Assembly (NCBI RefSeq): GCF_002954405.1
Contig: NZ_MQWC01000004.1
Span: 3,536,668 to 3,600,667, forward strand
Length of the DNA stretch: 64,000 bases
From: Salinibacter sp. 10B
Lineage (GTDB): Bacteria; Bacteroidota; Rhodothermia; Rhodothermales; Salinibacteraceae
Direction: 5' to 3'
Below are positions 16,583-25,374 of the stretch, one piece after another. Below the pieces are notes generated by a model that was not told the DNA's origin, made no database searches, and saw only the letters and a list, made by a program, of their open reading frames with translations. Within the stretch, counting starts at the first letter, position 1; each line of letters begins with the position of its first letter. The position numbers and the translations under genes were made by a program.

Positions 16583-17410
16583 ATGCCTTTATCCCTTCGG
16601 CTTCTTCTGATCGGGGTAGCAATAAGCACCGTTCCGGTGTTGAGTTTCGGTCAGTCGTCGTATGATCTCTACGGGAGTGCCCGGGCGGATGCGCTCGGGT
16701 ACAGTACGACGGCCGCCCCGTCGGCTCTTGGGGTGCATGCCAATCCGGCTGCTGCAGCCACTCGGGACCGGTCCGTGGCGAGTTTTTATGCCCGGGAGGG
16801 CTTTGGCCTGGCGGCGCTCCGCTACGGGGCCGCACACGTCGTTCGCCCCTTCAGTTGGGGGGCGCCGTCGGCTGGTATCAGTACGTTCGGGTTCGAGGAG
16901 TACCGCGAAGTGCACCTGAGCGCCGGATATGCACGCAGCGTGTCCTTGGGGACCACCCGTTCTCTTCATGCCGGAGCTACAGTGCGATATCATCACACCT
17001 CGATCGCGGGGTACGGAAGTGCCGGGGCCGTGGGGCTCAATGTTGGACTTCTCGTTGCGCTGCTCCGGTCGCTCCATTTCGGGGCCCATGCGACAAACGT
17101 AAACGGGGCCCACGCGGCGAATATGACTCTGCCCCGCACACTGGCCGTGGGGATTCACTATCGGGCGCTTGACCATGTGGCAGTGCTCGCCGACGTGTTT
17201 AAAGAAGATCGCTTCCCGCTATCGGTGCGTGGGGGAATTGAGGTCTCTCCCGTTTCTCCCCTCGTACTGCGGGTGGGCGTTACCACAGTCCCCGTTCGCT
17301 TCATGGGAGGCGCCGGCCTTCGGCTGGGGCCGCTCCATGCCGACATCGCCGCCGAACAGCACCGGGAGCTGGGGTGGTCGCCCTCTGCTTCCTTGCGGGT
17401 TCAGTGGTAA
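16583..17410 (+). CDS. PorV/PorQ-like outer-membrane barrel protein
   Basis: The ATG at 16583 begins a signal peptide (MPLSLRLLLIGVAISTVPVL...FGQ); 275 residues. The mature start, YDLYGSARADALGYSTTAAP...GVHANPAAAAT, is the 'all genes of one genome start with conserved Gly/Asn-Pro turn' pattern typical of PorV/PorQ-type and FadL-like small barrels of Bacteroidota. It continues with alternating aromatic/polar strands and ends with an aromatic-terminated strand (SLRVQW). It is probably a 14-stranded barrel. The next gene, 40 bases downstream on the same strand, is another outer-membrane protein, so the two are likely cotranscribed. The exact role is unknown. Confidence 0.75.
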   Translation: MPLSLRLLLIGVAISTVPVLSFGQSSYDLYGSARADALGYSTTAAPSALGVHANPAAAATRDRSVASFYAREGFGLAALRYGAAHVVRPFSWGAPSAGISTFGFEEYREVHLSAGYARSVSLGTTRSLHAGATVRYHHTSIAGYGSAGAVGLNVGLLVALLRSLHFGAHATNVNGAHAANMTLPRTLAVGIHYRALDHVAVLADVFKEDRFPLSVRGGIEVSPVSPLVLRVGVTTVPVRFMGGAGLRLGPLHADIAAEQHRELGWSPSASLRVQW

Positions 17411-17450
17411 CGGACGCTCGTTTCGTGTATCCGCCGCTTTTTTTGCTCCC

Positions 17451-19577
17451 ATGCTTCGTGTCCTCGTATTCAGCCTCGGATGTTTTCTGCCCGTAGTCAT
17501 TCACGCACAACCGACCGCCGACACTCTACAATCGGATCTCCGCGCCGACTCGGCGGGCGTGTACGATGGCCTTCAGCGTGTTCTCGACGAGCAGCGCTTG
17601 GACACTGAAACGACGAGCCGAGCGGTCGAGGCTCTCACACGCCTTACCCGCAATCCCCTGGACGTAAATCGGGCGTCTGCTTCGGAGCTCAGTGCCCTTC
17701 CCCATCTTTCCCCGGCCCTTGCCCGTCGGATCGTTCGGTATCGTGTTGAGCACGGGTCTTTCGCCTCGCTTGATGCGCTTGCCGAGATTCCGGGACTGAA
17801 CCGTTCATTGCTCCGCGCCGTCCGTTCCTACCTCACTGTTGCCTCCACCAATGCTGACTCAGTCGGCCCCTATCCGTCGCCCCCTCCTCTGAATACGATC
17901 GTCTCCAATCTCGAGCTCGACCTTCTGCAGCGAATGACTCGGGAGCTTGACCCCGGACGTGGATTTCAGAGTGACTCCGCCCACACGACATTTCAGGGAT
18001 CACCGGTCCGTCTGACTACCCGTGTCCGAGTCGGCTACCAGCGACGCGTACAGTTTGCGCTTACGCTTGACAAGGATCCGGGAGAGGCACTCCGCTGGCA
18101 GCCGCAGACGGCCACCTACGGCTTTGATCACATCACTGGAAATTTCGCCTTGCAAGACATTGGGCGGTTGGAAACCTTGGTGGTCGGCGACTTTTCGGCT
18201 CAATTCGGACAGGGGGTAGCACTGTGGCGCGGGCTCAGCTTCGGCAAGGGGCGAGATCCAGTATCGCCCCTCATTCGCAGCGGACGGGGCCTCGTTCCGT
18301 ACCAGTCCACCGCCGAAAACCGATTCTTCCGGGGCGTGGGGGCCACCGTTGCTCTCACGCCCTCTCTTTCCGTGACTGCGTTCGGTTCTCGTCACCACCG
18401 CGACGCCACACTCGATTCGAGTCGGGTATCAACGGAAGAAGCAACGGGACCTCCTCCAGCACGGACCCTTTCGGTAGGGGGACAACATCGCACACCCGGG
18501 GAACTGGCGGGAAAGGATGCGTTTGGGCTCACGACCGTCGGCAGTGCGTTCGAATACCAGACCCCCAATCTTCACCTCGGTCTGGTTGGATACCAGAGTC
18601 GGTTCGACCGCCCACTTCGCCCGCCGCCCCAGCCCGATCAGCGGTACGACGTGTCCGGTACGCAAACGTCCATGGTAAGCGCCTTTGCAACAACCTTTGT
18701 GGGGAATTACACGCTCTTCGGCGAGGTCGCCCGCGCCCCGTCTGGGCGCTACGGCGTCCTTGCGGGAGGATCTCTGGACCATGAGGCCGGTGTCCAGGCG
18801 CTCCTGCTGGCCCGTCGGTTCCCGAAAGCGTTTCATGGGCTCTACAATTCCGCGATTGGCGAGAGCGGGTCCACCCAAAACGAGGTCGGGATCTACACCG
18901 GCCTCCGCTTGCGGGTGTCCGAGCGTTGGAGTGTGTCCGCTTACGTAGATCAGTATCGCCATCCCTGGCTCCGCTTTAGCGTACCCCGACCGTCGAGCGG
19001 GATCGACACGCGAGTCGTGGTGGAGTACGACCCGCGCCCTTGGCTTTCCACCTCTGTTCAGGTGCGGGCCGAGCAGGAAGAAAAGGGGACGGAGCGACGA
19101 GGGCCAAATGGGCGTCTTCTGTCGGCAGTCCAGCCCGAAGAACGGCAGTCGGTGCGTTGGCACACAGAGTACACGTTCAGCGATGCCCTTACGCTTCGGA
19201 CGCGTCTCCAGGGGACGCGTGCCTCCACGTCGGCTGCGCCCTCGTACGGAGTGCTTCTCTACCAGGGACTTCGTTTCCAACCGTTGCCAGCTTTACACTT
19301 TGATGCCCGGGTCGCATTTTTCAATACCGACGGCTTTGCGGCTCGTCTTTACGCCTACGAACACGATCTGCTCTACAGCTTCTCGGTGCCAGTGCTGTTT
19401 GGGCAGGGGCAGCGGTCGTATCTGCTCGTGCAGTACGAGCCCACATCCTCCCTGACCTTTGAGGCAAAATACGGCGTGACCTGGTATCCACATCGTCGAA
19501 CAATCGGCTCAGGACTGAACGCCACCGACGGTCCCCGTGTACGAGAGCTTCGTCTGCAGGTCCGATGGCAGATATGA
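17451..19577 (+). CDS. Helix-hairpin-helix domain fused to an outer-membrane beta-barrel
   Basis: The ATG at 17451 starts a signal peptide (MLRVLVFSLGCFLPVVIHAQ); 708 residues. Residues about 65-130 contain tandem ComEA-type helix-hairpin-helix motifs (DVNRASASELSALPHLSPAL, then SFASLDALAEIPGLNRSLL). The following 550 residues are beta-rich with long alternating strands and end in LRLQVRWQI, consistent with a large outer-membrane barrel. ComEA-type HhH domains bind DNA in competence systems, so a role in DNA uptake or surface DNA binding is possible but not shown. The gene follows the PorV/PorQ-like barrel gene by 40 bases. Confidence 0.78.
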   Translation: MLRVLVFSLGCFLPVVIHAQPTADTLQSDLRADSAGVYDGLQRVLDEQRLDTETTSRAVEALTRLTRNPLDVNRASASELSALPHLSPALARRIVRYRVEHGSFASLDALAEIPGLNRSLLRAVRSYLTVASTNADSVGPYPSPPPLNTIVSNLELDLLQRMTRELDPGRGFQSDSAHTTFQGSPVRLTTRVRVGYQRRVQFALTLDKDPGEALRWQPQTATYGFDHITGNFALQDIGRLETLVVGDFSAQFGQGVALWRGLSFGKGRDPVSPLIRSGRGLVPYQSTAENRFFRGVGATVALTPSLSVTAFGSRHHRDATLDSSRVSTEEATGPPPARTLSVGGQHRTPGELAGKDAFGLTTVGSAFEYQTPNLHLGLVGYQSRFDRPLRPPPQPDQRYDVSGTQTSMVSAFATTFVGNYTLFGEVARAPSGRYGVLAGGSLDHEAGVQALLLARRFPKAFHGLYNSAIGESGSTQNEVGIYTGLRLRVSERWSVSAYVDQYRHPWLRFSVPRPSSGIDTRVVVEYDPRPWLSTSVQVRAEQEEKGTERRGPNGRLLSAVQPEERQSVRWHTEYTFSDALTLRTRLQGTRASTSAAPSYGVLLYQGLRFQPLPALHFDARVAFFNTDGFAARLYAYEHDLLYSFSVPVLFGQGQRSYLLVQYEPTSSLTFEAKYGVTWYPHRRTIGSGLNATDGPRVRELRLQVRWQI

Positions 19578-20144
19578 GCGTGCGCTGGGAATCTGAGGGC
19601 CCAGATCAAGATTAGATGCTTCGGGTGTCCTGGGGAATGATGGAGGGTATAGTCTACGTGTGGAGGACGACCCCGTGCTGGTTCAGTCCCATCCGCATGC
19701 GTCTGTCTGGTGTACGAGAGTGAAGGGGATACCGAATCCCTACTGCAGACCTCCGGTGGAAGAAGGTACGGCGGAGCAATACGCAAACCCCTCTCGTGTC
19801 GTCGGCACTGTCAAGGAGGGCTCCAGAAGCGCCGGTGGACTGTGACGTTACGAGTTTAACCGCAGGGGCGACACACCGTGGCACTGGGTTTTTCGTTTCC
19901 TGAACGGTCAATATCCTCTGTGTAGCGTCGTTGGAGTTCAGCGACGCTACAACGGGGACATCTCCCTCGTCCGGCGGATAATTTTGCAATCCTACACTCC
20001 AAAGGTGGTGACCACAACTGCGAAATGAACGTTGGGGGTCGCTTCTTCGGGAGGGGATCTACGGCACAGGCGGTTCTGTTTGCACCCCGGAACTGGCGCT
20101 CTTTTCTTAGAGGCACACTAGCTCTTCGTTGTTCTCTCAACCGT
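19578..20144. other. 567-base intergenic region with a 10-bp hairpin
   Basis: The arms tgtagcgtcg (19921-19930) and cgacgctaca (19942-19951) are perfectly complementary around an 11-base loop. No T-run follows on either strand, so a terminator is uncertain. Frames in this region (for example from 19660 and 20025) lack recognisable sequence, and the latter only runs into the aminotransferase. No tRNA or riboswitch motif was found. Confidence 0.4.
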
Positions 20145-21329
20145 ATGAGCTTTTCCGTCTCGATTGCTGAGCGCGCCCGCCCGTTGGAGCAGAGCGATAT
20201 TCGGTCCGTTACTCAGCGCGTAGAGCGAGCCGGGGGCATCAATCTCGGGCAGGGCATTTGCGACTTGCCCACCCCCCAGCCCATCAAGGCCCGCGCGCAA
20301 CAGGCCATCGCCGACGACCACTCCATCTATTCGCATTATGCCGGCATCGAGCCGCTCCGCCGGGCCATCTTGGAGAAGGTGCAGGACGAAAACGACCTGC
20401 CCGCCAGTTCGCCAGAGGAGGTAATGGTTGGCGTTGGGTCCACCGGCTGCTTCGTCGCGGCGGCGTTCACTCTGCTGGAGGAGGGGGATGAGGTCGTTCT
20501 CTTCGAGCCGTTCTACGGATACCACCGAAATATCCTGGAGCTCACGGGGGCGACGATTCGGTACGTGCCCCTTGGAGGGCCTGCGTCTACGTTCGACCGA
20601 AAACGGGTTGAGGATGTGCTCACGCCAAAGACGAAGGCTGTTGTTGTGAACACGCCGGCCAATCCAAGCGGCAAGGTGTGGACGCGTGAGGAGCTTGGTT
20701 CCCTTTTGGACCTGATGCAGAAAGAGGATCTCGTGGCCATCACCGATGAGATCTACGAGTACATGCTCTACGATGGGGCGGAGCACGTATCCCTGGCGAG
20801 CCTGCCCGACGCCTACGAGCGCACCATCACCCTCTCGGGCTTCTCCAAGACGTACAACGTGACGGGCTGGCGGCTGGGCTACGGGGTGGCCCCGGATCCC
20901 ATCGCTGAGAAGATGGGGCTCATGAACGATTTGCTTTACATATGCGCCCCTCGGCCCCTCCAGCACGCAGCCCTCGCGGCCTTCGACGAGATGGGCGACG
21001 ACTACGTGGCCGAGCTGCAATCGGACTACGCCGAGCGGCGCCGATTGATGTGCGAGACGCTGGAGGACATTGGGTTCGATGTGCCCTGGCCCGAGGGGGC
21101 GTACTACGCGCTGGCGGATTTTGGGGATCTTGCCGAGGAGCGGTCCGGATTTGCGGACGACGAGGCGGCGTGCGAGACGCTCGTCCAGGAGGCGAAAATT
21201 GCGAGTGTCACGGGGCGGTCGTTCTACCAGAACCCGGCTGATGGGAAGTACCAGCTCCGGTTCTGCTTTGCCAAGGAACTGCCGGTGCTCCGGCAGGCCT
21301 GCGAGCAACTGCGGGCAGCATTTGGGTGA
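20145..21329 (+). CDS. Class I/II pyridoxal-phosphate aminotransferase
   Basis: The ATG at 20145 gives 394 residues; upstream in-frame codons back to 20025 are not protein-like. Aminotransferase I/II signatures are present: INLGQGICDLPTP near the N-terminus, the cofactor region (VVVNTPANPSGKVWTREEL, then ITDEIYEYMLYDG), the Schiff-base lysine in SGFSKTYNVTGWRLGY, and the C-terminal arginine region (YQLRFCFAKE). The overall pattern resembles aspartate/aromatic or kynurenine-type aminotransferases. The substrate cannot be fixed. It is a possible supplier of the transamination step for amino acids, but no link to the distant ilv/leu cluster is shown. Confidence 0.92.
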   Translation: MSFSVSIAERARPLEQSDIRSVTQRVERAGGINLGQGICDLPTPQPIKARAQQAIADDHSIYSHYAGIEPLRRAILEKVQDENDLPASSPEEVMVGVGSTGCFVAAAFTLLEEGDEVVLFEPFYGYHRNILELTGATIRYVPLGGPASTFDRKRVEDVLTPKTKAVVVNTPANPSGKVWTREELGSLLDLMQKEDLVAITDEIYEYMLYDGAEHVSLASLPDAYERTITLSGFSKTYNVTGWRLGYGVAPDPIAEKMGLMNDLLYICAPRPLQHAALAAFDEMGDDYVAELQSDYAERRRLMCETLEDIGFDVPWPEGAYYALADFGDLAEERSGFADDEAACETLVQEAKIASVTGRSFYQNPADGKYQLRFCFAKELPVLRQACEQLRAAFG

Positions 21330-21389
21330 GGGCAAGGAAGGACGAGTGGGGAACGGCGAGAGGTAAGGCGGTTTTTATTTCGAGACAGA

Positions 21390-22022
21390 GTGGTTGTGGA
21401 CGATACGTATCGAACCATCAACGGCGAGGGGCAGGCAGAGCTCAAAGTAGAGGGCTCGCGCTTTGTGGCAGAGATATATCCGGTGGAGACGCGAGAAGAC
21501 GTAGAGGCCCACCTCGAGGTCGTGCGGGAGCGGGAGCGCAAGGCGTCCCACCACTGTTTTGCCTATCGACTGGGGAGAGACGGCGACGACTTTCGTTACG
21601 ATGACGATGGTGAGCCGAGCGGGACGGCCGGGCAGCCGATTCTTCGCCAGATCGACGGACGGGACCTCACGAATACGCTCATTATTGTCACGCGCTACTT
21701 CGGCGGGACGAAGCTGGGGACGGGCGGTCTCATGCGGGCCTACGCGGATGCGGCCGATGCGGCGCTCGAACGGGCGACGATCGTTGAGAAGGTAGTACGG
21801 ACCCCGGTGCGGCTCCGCTTTACTTACGACGATACGGCCCCGGCGCGTCAAGTGCTTCAGCACTTCGATGCAGAGGTGACAGACAGTGACTACACGGACG
21901 TGACCGAGTTAACCGTCGGCGTGCGGGCCTCGGAGGTGGAGGCGTTCGTCGAGGCGTTTCGGAATGGACTGTCTGACCGGGGCGAAATTTTAAGCGTCGG
22001 AGAGCATGAGAGCGAAGCGTGA
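21390..22022 (+). CDS. YigZ/IMPACT family protein
   Basis: About 210 residues, starting with GTG at 21390 or 21396. The UPF0029 N-terminal domain includes SRFVAEIYPVETREDVEAHL, then ASHHCFAYRLG, DDDGEPSGTAGQPIL and ITRYFGGTKLGTGGL (here VTRYFGGTKLGTGGLMRAY), all diagnostic for YigZ/IMPACT. A second ferredoxin-like domain (DUF1949-like) covers the last 80 residues. Eukaryotic IMPACT modulates the translation-control kinase GCN2; the bacterial role is not well defined, though structures suggest binding to nucleic acid or ribosomal partners. The gene follows the aminotransferase by 60 bases on the same strand and may be cotranscribed. Confidence 0.92.
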   Translation: MVVDDTYRTINGEGQAELKVEGSRFVAEIYPVETREDVEAHLEVVRERERKASHHCFAYRLGRDGDDFRYDDDGEPSGTAGQPILRQIDGRDLTNTLIIVTRYFGGTKLGTGGLMRAYADAADAALERATIVEKVVRTPVRLRFTYDDTAPARQVLQHFDAEVTDSDYTDVTELTVGVRASEVEAFVEAFRNGLSDRGEILSVGEHESEA

Positions 22023-22054
22023 GCGAGTACGCTCCCGCGCGTCCTCTCGCCCAT

Positions 22055-22498
22055 TCACTTATACTGCTCCATCGCGGCCACGGCCAGCTCGTCGGCCATG
22101 TTGTTGAGTTCATTATCGGCGTGGCCTTTGACCCACACCCATTCCACGTCGTGCCGGTCGGCCTGCTTCAGCAAAGCCTTCCACAGTCCTTTGTTTTTCA
22201 CGTCGTCGTTGGAGGAGGTCTGCCAGTTGTTTTCCTGCCAACTGTCGAGCCAGCCCTGATTGAAGGCATTCGAAAGGTAGGCACTGTCAGTGTGAAGCGT
22301 GACGGAGGTGGGCTCGTCAAGGGCCTTCAGGGCTTCGAGCGCAGCGGTCAGCTCCATGCGATTGTTGGTGGTGTGCGGCTCGCCACCGGTCAGGCGCTCG
22401 GCGTCCTCGCCGGCAATGACGATGGCGGCCCAGCCGCCCGGGCCGGGATTGCCGCTGCAGGCGCCGTCGGTGTAGATGGTCACGTTCTTCTTGGACAT
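22055..22498 (-). CDS. rnhA: Ribonuclease HI
   Basis: The ATG at 22498 gives 147 residues, the usual length. RNase HI cuts the RNA strand of RNA-DNA hybrids, removing R-loops and primers. The active-site carboxylates are all visible: D11 in IYTDGACSGNPG, E49 in NNRMELTAA, D71 in LHTDSAYL and D136 in NNMADELAV, plus H126 in KGHADN. The frame extends upstream but through spacer sequence. It is convergent with the YigZ gene and divergent from obgE. Confidence 0.96.
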   Translation of the reverse strand: MSKKNVTIYTDGACSGNPGPGGWAAIVIAGEDAERLTGGEPHTTNNRMELTAALEALKALDEPTSVTLHTDSAYLSNAFNQGWLDSWQENNWQTSSNDDVKNKGLWKALLKQADRHDVEWVWVKGHADNELNNMADELAVAAMEQYK

Positions 22499-22869
22499 TG
22501 TGCAGGGGGAGGAGTCGTTGAGTAGGGGACGTTCTCGTATGAATGACGTCGCGTAAGGCGTGATACGTGACGCGTAGGTATCTGATCGTCGAACGACCAC
22601 GGTTCACGAACCACGGATCACGCTATGATCCACGAGGGGCACGCTCATTGGGTTGGGCTGTCGCATGTGGCGGAGCATCAGGCCGTGGGGATCTGGGATT
22701 CCCAGCATCGGCACGCGCAATCTACGGGGTGGGGCGAGGGGCGTCCACCGTTTGTCCGGAAAGCCGTCGTGAAAACGTGTAGGGCGAGGGACGCAGGTGT
22801 GGAAAAACTTTGTGGAGGCGCCCGGCGTACGACATATGTTGTTGACTTTTGGATAGAGCGGAGTGACGA
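22499..22869. other. Divergent spacer with a cgtga-type repeat hairpin
   Basis: Units such as ggcgtgatacgtgacgcg (22557-22574) are partly complementary to ggttcacgaaccacggatcacgc (by position about 22602-22624), with one inner short palindrome. Comparable units occur at 4573-4648 and 63953-63979. The region must hold promoters for rnhA and obgE but none is certain; a ttgact hexamer at about 22852 is too close to the obgE start to be its -35. No gene seen. Confidence 0.45.
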
Positions 22870-23901
22870 ATGCAGTTTTTGGATGAGGTCGACCTCAAAG
22901 TGAAAAGTGGCGACGGGGGGAAGGGCGTCGTCACGTGGCGAACGGAGAAGTATGTGCCGAAGGGCGGGCCGTCGGGCGGGGACGGAGGGGATGGTGGATC
23001 CGTATACGTGGAGGCCGACGAGAACCTCTATACCCTGATGGACCTGAGCCACAACAAGAACGTCTTCGCTGGGGATGGGGAGCCGGGGGGGCGCCGGGAG
23101 CAGACCGGGGCGTCGGGCGAGGATAAGGTGATTCGCGTGCCGCCGGGGACGGTTGTCAAAGAGACCGACTCGGGGATGGTTTTGGGCGAGGTGATTGAGG
23201 ACGGACAGCGGATTTGCGTGGCAAAGGGCGGGCAGGGCGGACGCGGCAACGCTTTCTTCAAATCGAGCACGAACCAGGCGCCTCGTCACGCCCAGCCGGG
23301 GGAGAAGGGGGAGGAACGCCACCTCACCTTCGAGCTCAAGCTGATGGCAGACGTGGGGCTCGTCGGCTTCCCGAATGCCGGCAAGAGCACGCTCGTCTCG
23401 GCCATCTCTGCGGCGGAGCCCAAGGTGGCGGACTACCCGTTCACCACCCTCACGCCCCAGCTGGGGATGATTTACGTGAGCGACTTCGAAACCTTCGTGA
23501 TGGCGGACATTCCCGGCATTATCGAGGATGCCCATGAGGGAAAGGGACTTGGCCTCCAGTTTTTGCGCCATATTGAGCGCACGTCCGTTCTTCTCTTCGT
23601 CATTCCCATCACGTCCAAAGACCTTCACGACGAATACGAGCAGCTTGTGCACGAACTCGAATCGTACGAGGCCGACCTGATGGACAAGCCCCATGTGATT
23701 GCTCTCTCCAAGGTCGACATTCTCGCGCCCGACGAGCGCGAGCTTTTGCCCGATGTAGTGGCGGATGCTTTTCCCGACGACGTTCCTCTTCTTCCCATTA
23801 GCGCCGCGGCCGACATTGGCCTCGATCAACTCAAGTATACCCTCTTCGAGCAGGTCAAATCCGTACGGTCGCACACTTCGCCGACCCCAACTGAGGCATG
23901 A
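22870..23901 (+). CDS. obgE: GTPase Obg/CgtA
   Basis: 343 residues. The N-terminal Obg fold is recognisable by its glycine-rich repeats (SGDGGKGVVTW, PSGGDGGDGG, KGGQGGRGNAFF). The GTPase domain has G1 GFPNAGKS at 166-173, the switch region with YPFTTLTPQLG, and G3 DIPGIIEDAHEG; the G4 motif reads LSKVD. Obg GTPases act in ribosome assembly of the large subunit and in stress responses. The stop codon overlaps the dprA start by four bases (ATGA), so the two genes are translationally coupled. Confidence 0.97.
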   Translation: MQFLDEVDLKVKSGDGGKGVVTWRTEKYVPKGGPSGGDGGDGGSVYVEADENLYTLMDLSHNKNVFAGDGEPGGRREQTGASGEDKVIRVPPGTVVKETDSGMVLGEVIEDGQRICVAKGGQGGRGNAFFKSSTNQAPRHAQPGEKGEERHLTFELKLMADVGLVGFPNAGKSTLVSAISAAEPKVADYPFTTLTPQLGMIYVSDFETFVMADIPGIIEDAHEGKGLGLQFLRHIERTSVLLFVIPITSKDLHDEYEQLVHELESYEADLMDKPHVIALSKVDILAPDERELLPDVVADAFPDDVPLLPISAAADIGLDQLKYTLFEQVKSVRSHTSPTPTEA

Positions 23902-25064
23902 GACTGCCCCTCGATTCCGACGACCCCTCTCCTGATCTCGACACTTCCCAAGAACAGCGCGCCCTGATCGGGCTCTCCCTCGTCCCCGGTGTGGGGGCGA
24001 CGCGCCTGCGGGCGCTTCTTGCTCACTTTGAGGCCCCGAGTGCGGTCTTTCGGGCGTCGCGCTCTGCCCTCGAACGGGTGGACGGGGTGGGTCCGCAGAC
24101 CGCCGAGGCCATTCTCACGTTCGAGGACCGCGCAGCGGTGGAGCAGGAGATGGGTCGGGCCGACGACCTTGAGGCCACACTCATCTCGCCGTGGGACGAT
24201 CGGTTCCCCGACCGACTCCGTGAGATCTACGATCCGCCGGCCTTTCTCTGGATGCGAGGCACGCTGCCGGAGGAAGCGGCGCCAATGGTGACGGTCGTGG
24301 GCACGCGCCGCTGCACCGACTACGGCCGGGCACAGGCGCATCATCTTGCGGGAGCGCTGGCCCGCCGCGGCTTCACGGTTGTGAGCGGATTGGCCTACGG
24401 CATTGACGCTGCCGCCCATAAGGGGGCCCTCGACGCCGGGGGGCGGACCCTGGCTGTGCTTGGCTCTGGCGTGGGATGTATTTATCCTCCCAAGCACACG
24501 TCGCTTGCCAAACGGATTGCGGAGAGCGGGGCTGTGCTGTCGGAGTATGCTATCGACGCGGAGCCCGACGCCCCGAATTTTCCGGAACGCAATCGGATTC
24601 TGAGCGGACTCGCCCTCGGTACGCTTGTCGTCGAGTCGTATGCAGAGGGTGGGGCTCTCATCACGGCGCGGCTGGCGTTGGAGCAGAACCGGGAGGTTTT
24701 TGCCCTCCCCGGAAATGTCACGAAAGACTCCAGTCTCGGAACGAATCGGCTCATCCAACAGGGACACGCAAAGCTGGTGATGGAGATCGAGGATCTGTTG
24801 GAAGAATTGCCGGATCTGACGGTGGAGACGGCGGAAGACGTGGATGCAGACATGGTGGCTTCCGGTACGAGGCCGGACCCTGCCGAAGAGTTGGAAGGAC
24901 CCGAGCAGGTGCTCTACGACGCCCTCTCCGATACGCCGATGCACGTGGATGCGCTCTGTGAGGAAACGGGGCTCGACCCGTCGACAGCACTCGTGTCCCT
25001 GCTAGAGTTGGAGTTTAAAGGGCTTGTGCGGCAACTGGCGGGCAAACAATTTCGACGCGCCTAA
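23898..25064 (+). CDS. dprA: DNA-processing protein DprA
   Basis: 388 residues. An N-terminal helix-hairpin-helix/SAM-like part (about 20-75) leads into the DprA Rossmann domain (about 85-300), with the typical VVGTRRCTDYGRAQAH, SGLAYGIDAAAHKGAL, ERNRILSGLALGTLV and EGGALITARLALEQNREV. A C-terminal winged-helix segment (about 325-388) is present, as in many DprA proteins. DprA loads RecA on incoming single-stranded DNA during natural transformation. Its start overlaps the obgE stop. Its presence, with an HhH-type outer-membrane protein at 17451, is compatible with DNA uptake in this organism. Confidence 0.96.
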   Translation: MRLPLDSDDPSPDLDTSQEQRALIGLSLVPGVGATRLRALLAHFEAPSAVFRASRSALERVDGVGPQTAEAILTFEDRAAVEQEMGRADDLEATLISPWDDRFPDRLREIYDPPAFLWMRGTLPEEAAPMVTVVGTRRCTDYGRAQAHHLAGALARRGFTVVSGLAYGIDAAAHKGALDAGGRTLAVLGSGVGCIYPPKHTSLAKRIAESGAVLSEYAIDAEPDAPNFPERNRILSGLALGTLVVESYAEGGALITARLALEQNREVFALPGNVTKDSSLGTNRLIQQGHAKLVMEIEDLLEELPDLTVETAEDVDADMVASGTRPDPAEELEGPEQVLYDALSDTPMHVDALCEETGLDPSTALVSLLELEFKGLVRQLAGKQFRRA

Positions 25065-25374
25065 TCAGCTTGCGGAGAAGGGGCACAAGCCATGATGAAG
25101 AGCGGGGCATGGCCATTTTGTGTAGGAAAGCCGGTTTTTTCGTGGGCACGAGTCTTCCGCTTTTTCGTCATGATCACTGGCCATTCGGCTCTTTGATTTT
25201 CTGCGGCTGCAGTTGACCGTCGGGGGGACACGTTGGGAGGCCTCCGATGAAGCGCAGGCCCGATATGAGATCGACAAGCATCGTAAGAAGCGGGACGACC
25301 CGGACGGAGGAACGAACGCTGGGCGCAGGTGCCCGTGAAAAGAGTCCATTGTCTTCAAATAATGGTGTCCCCCG
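25065..25374. other. Intergenic region, no supported feature
   Basis: The 310 bases after dprA contain no recognisable RNA or terminator. A roughly 45-codon plus-strand frame ending near 25335, encoding a charged peptide (DEAQARYEIDKHRKK), lacks a normal start codon and is not called as a gene. Confidence 0.4.

Noticed and set aside
25196-25338. A charged 45-codon plus-strand frame after dprA
   Set aside because: It lacks an ATG, GTG or TTG near a plausible ribosome-binding site and is short.
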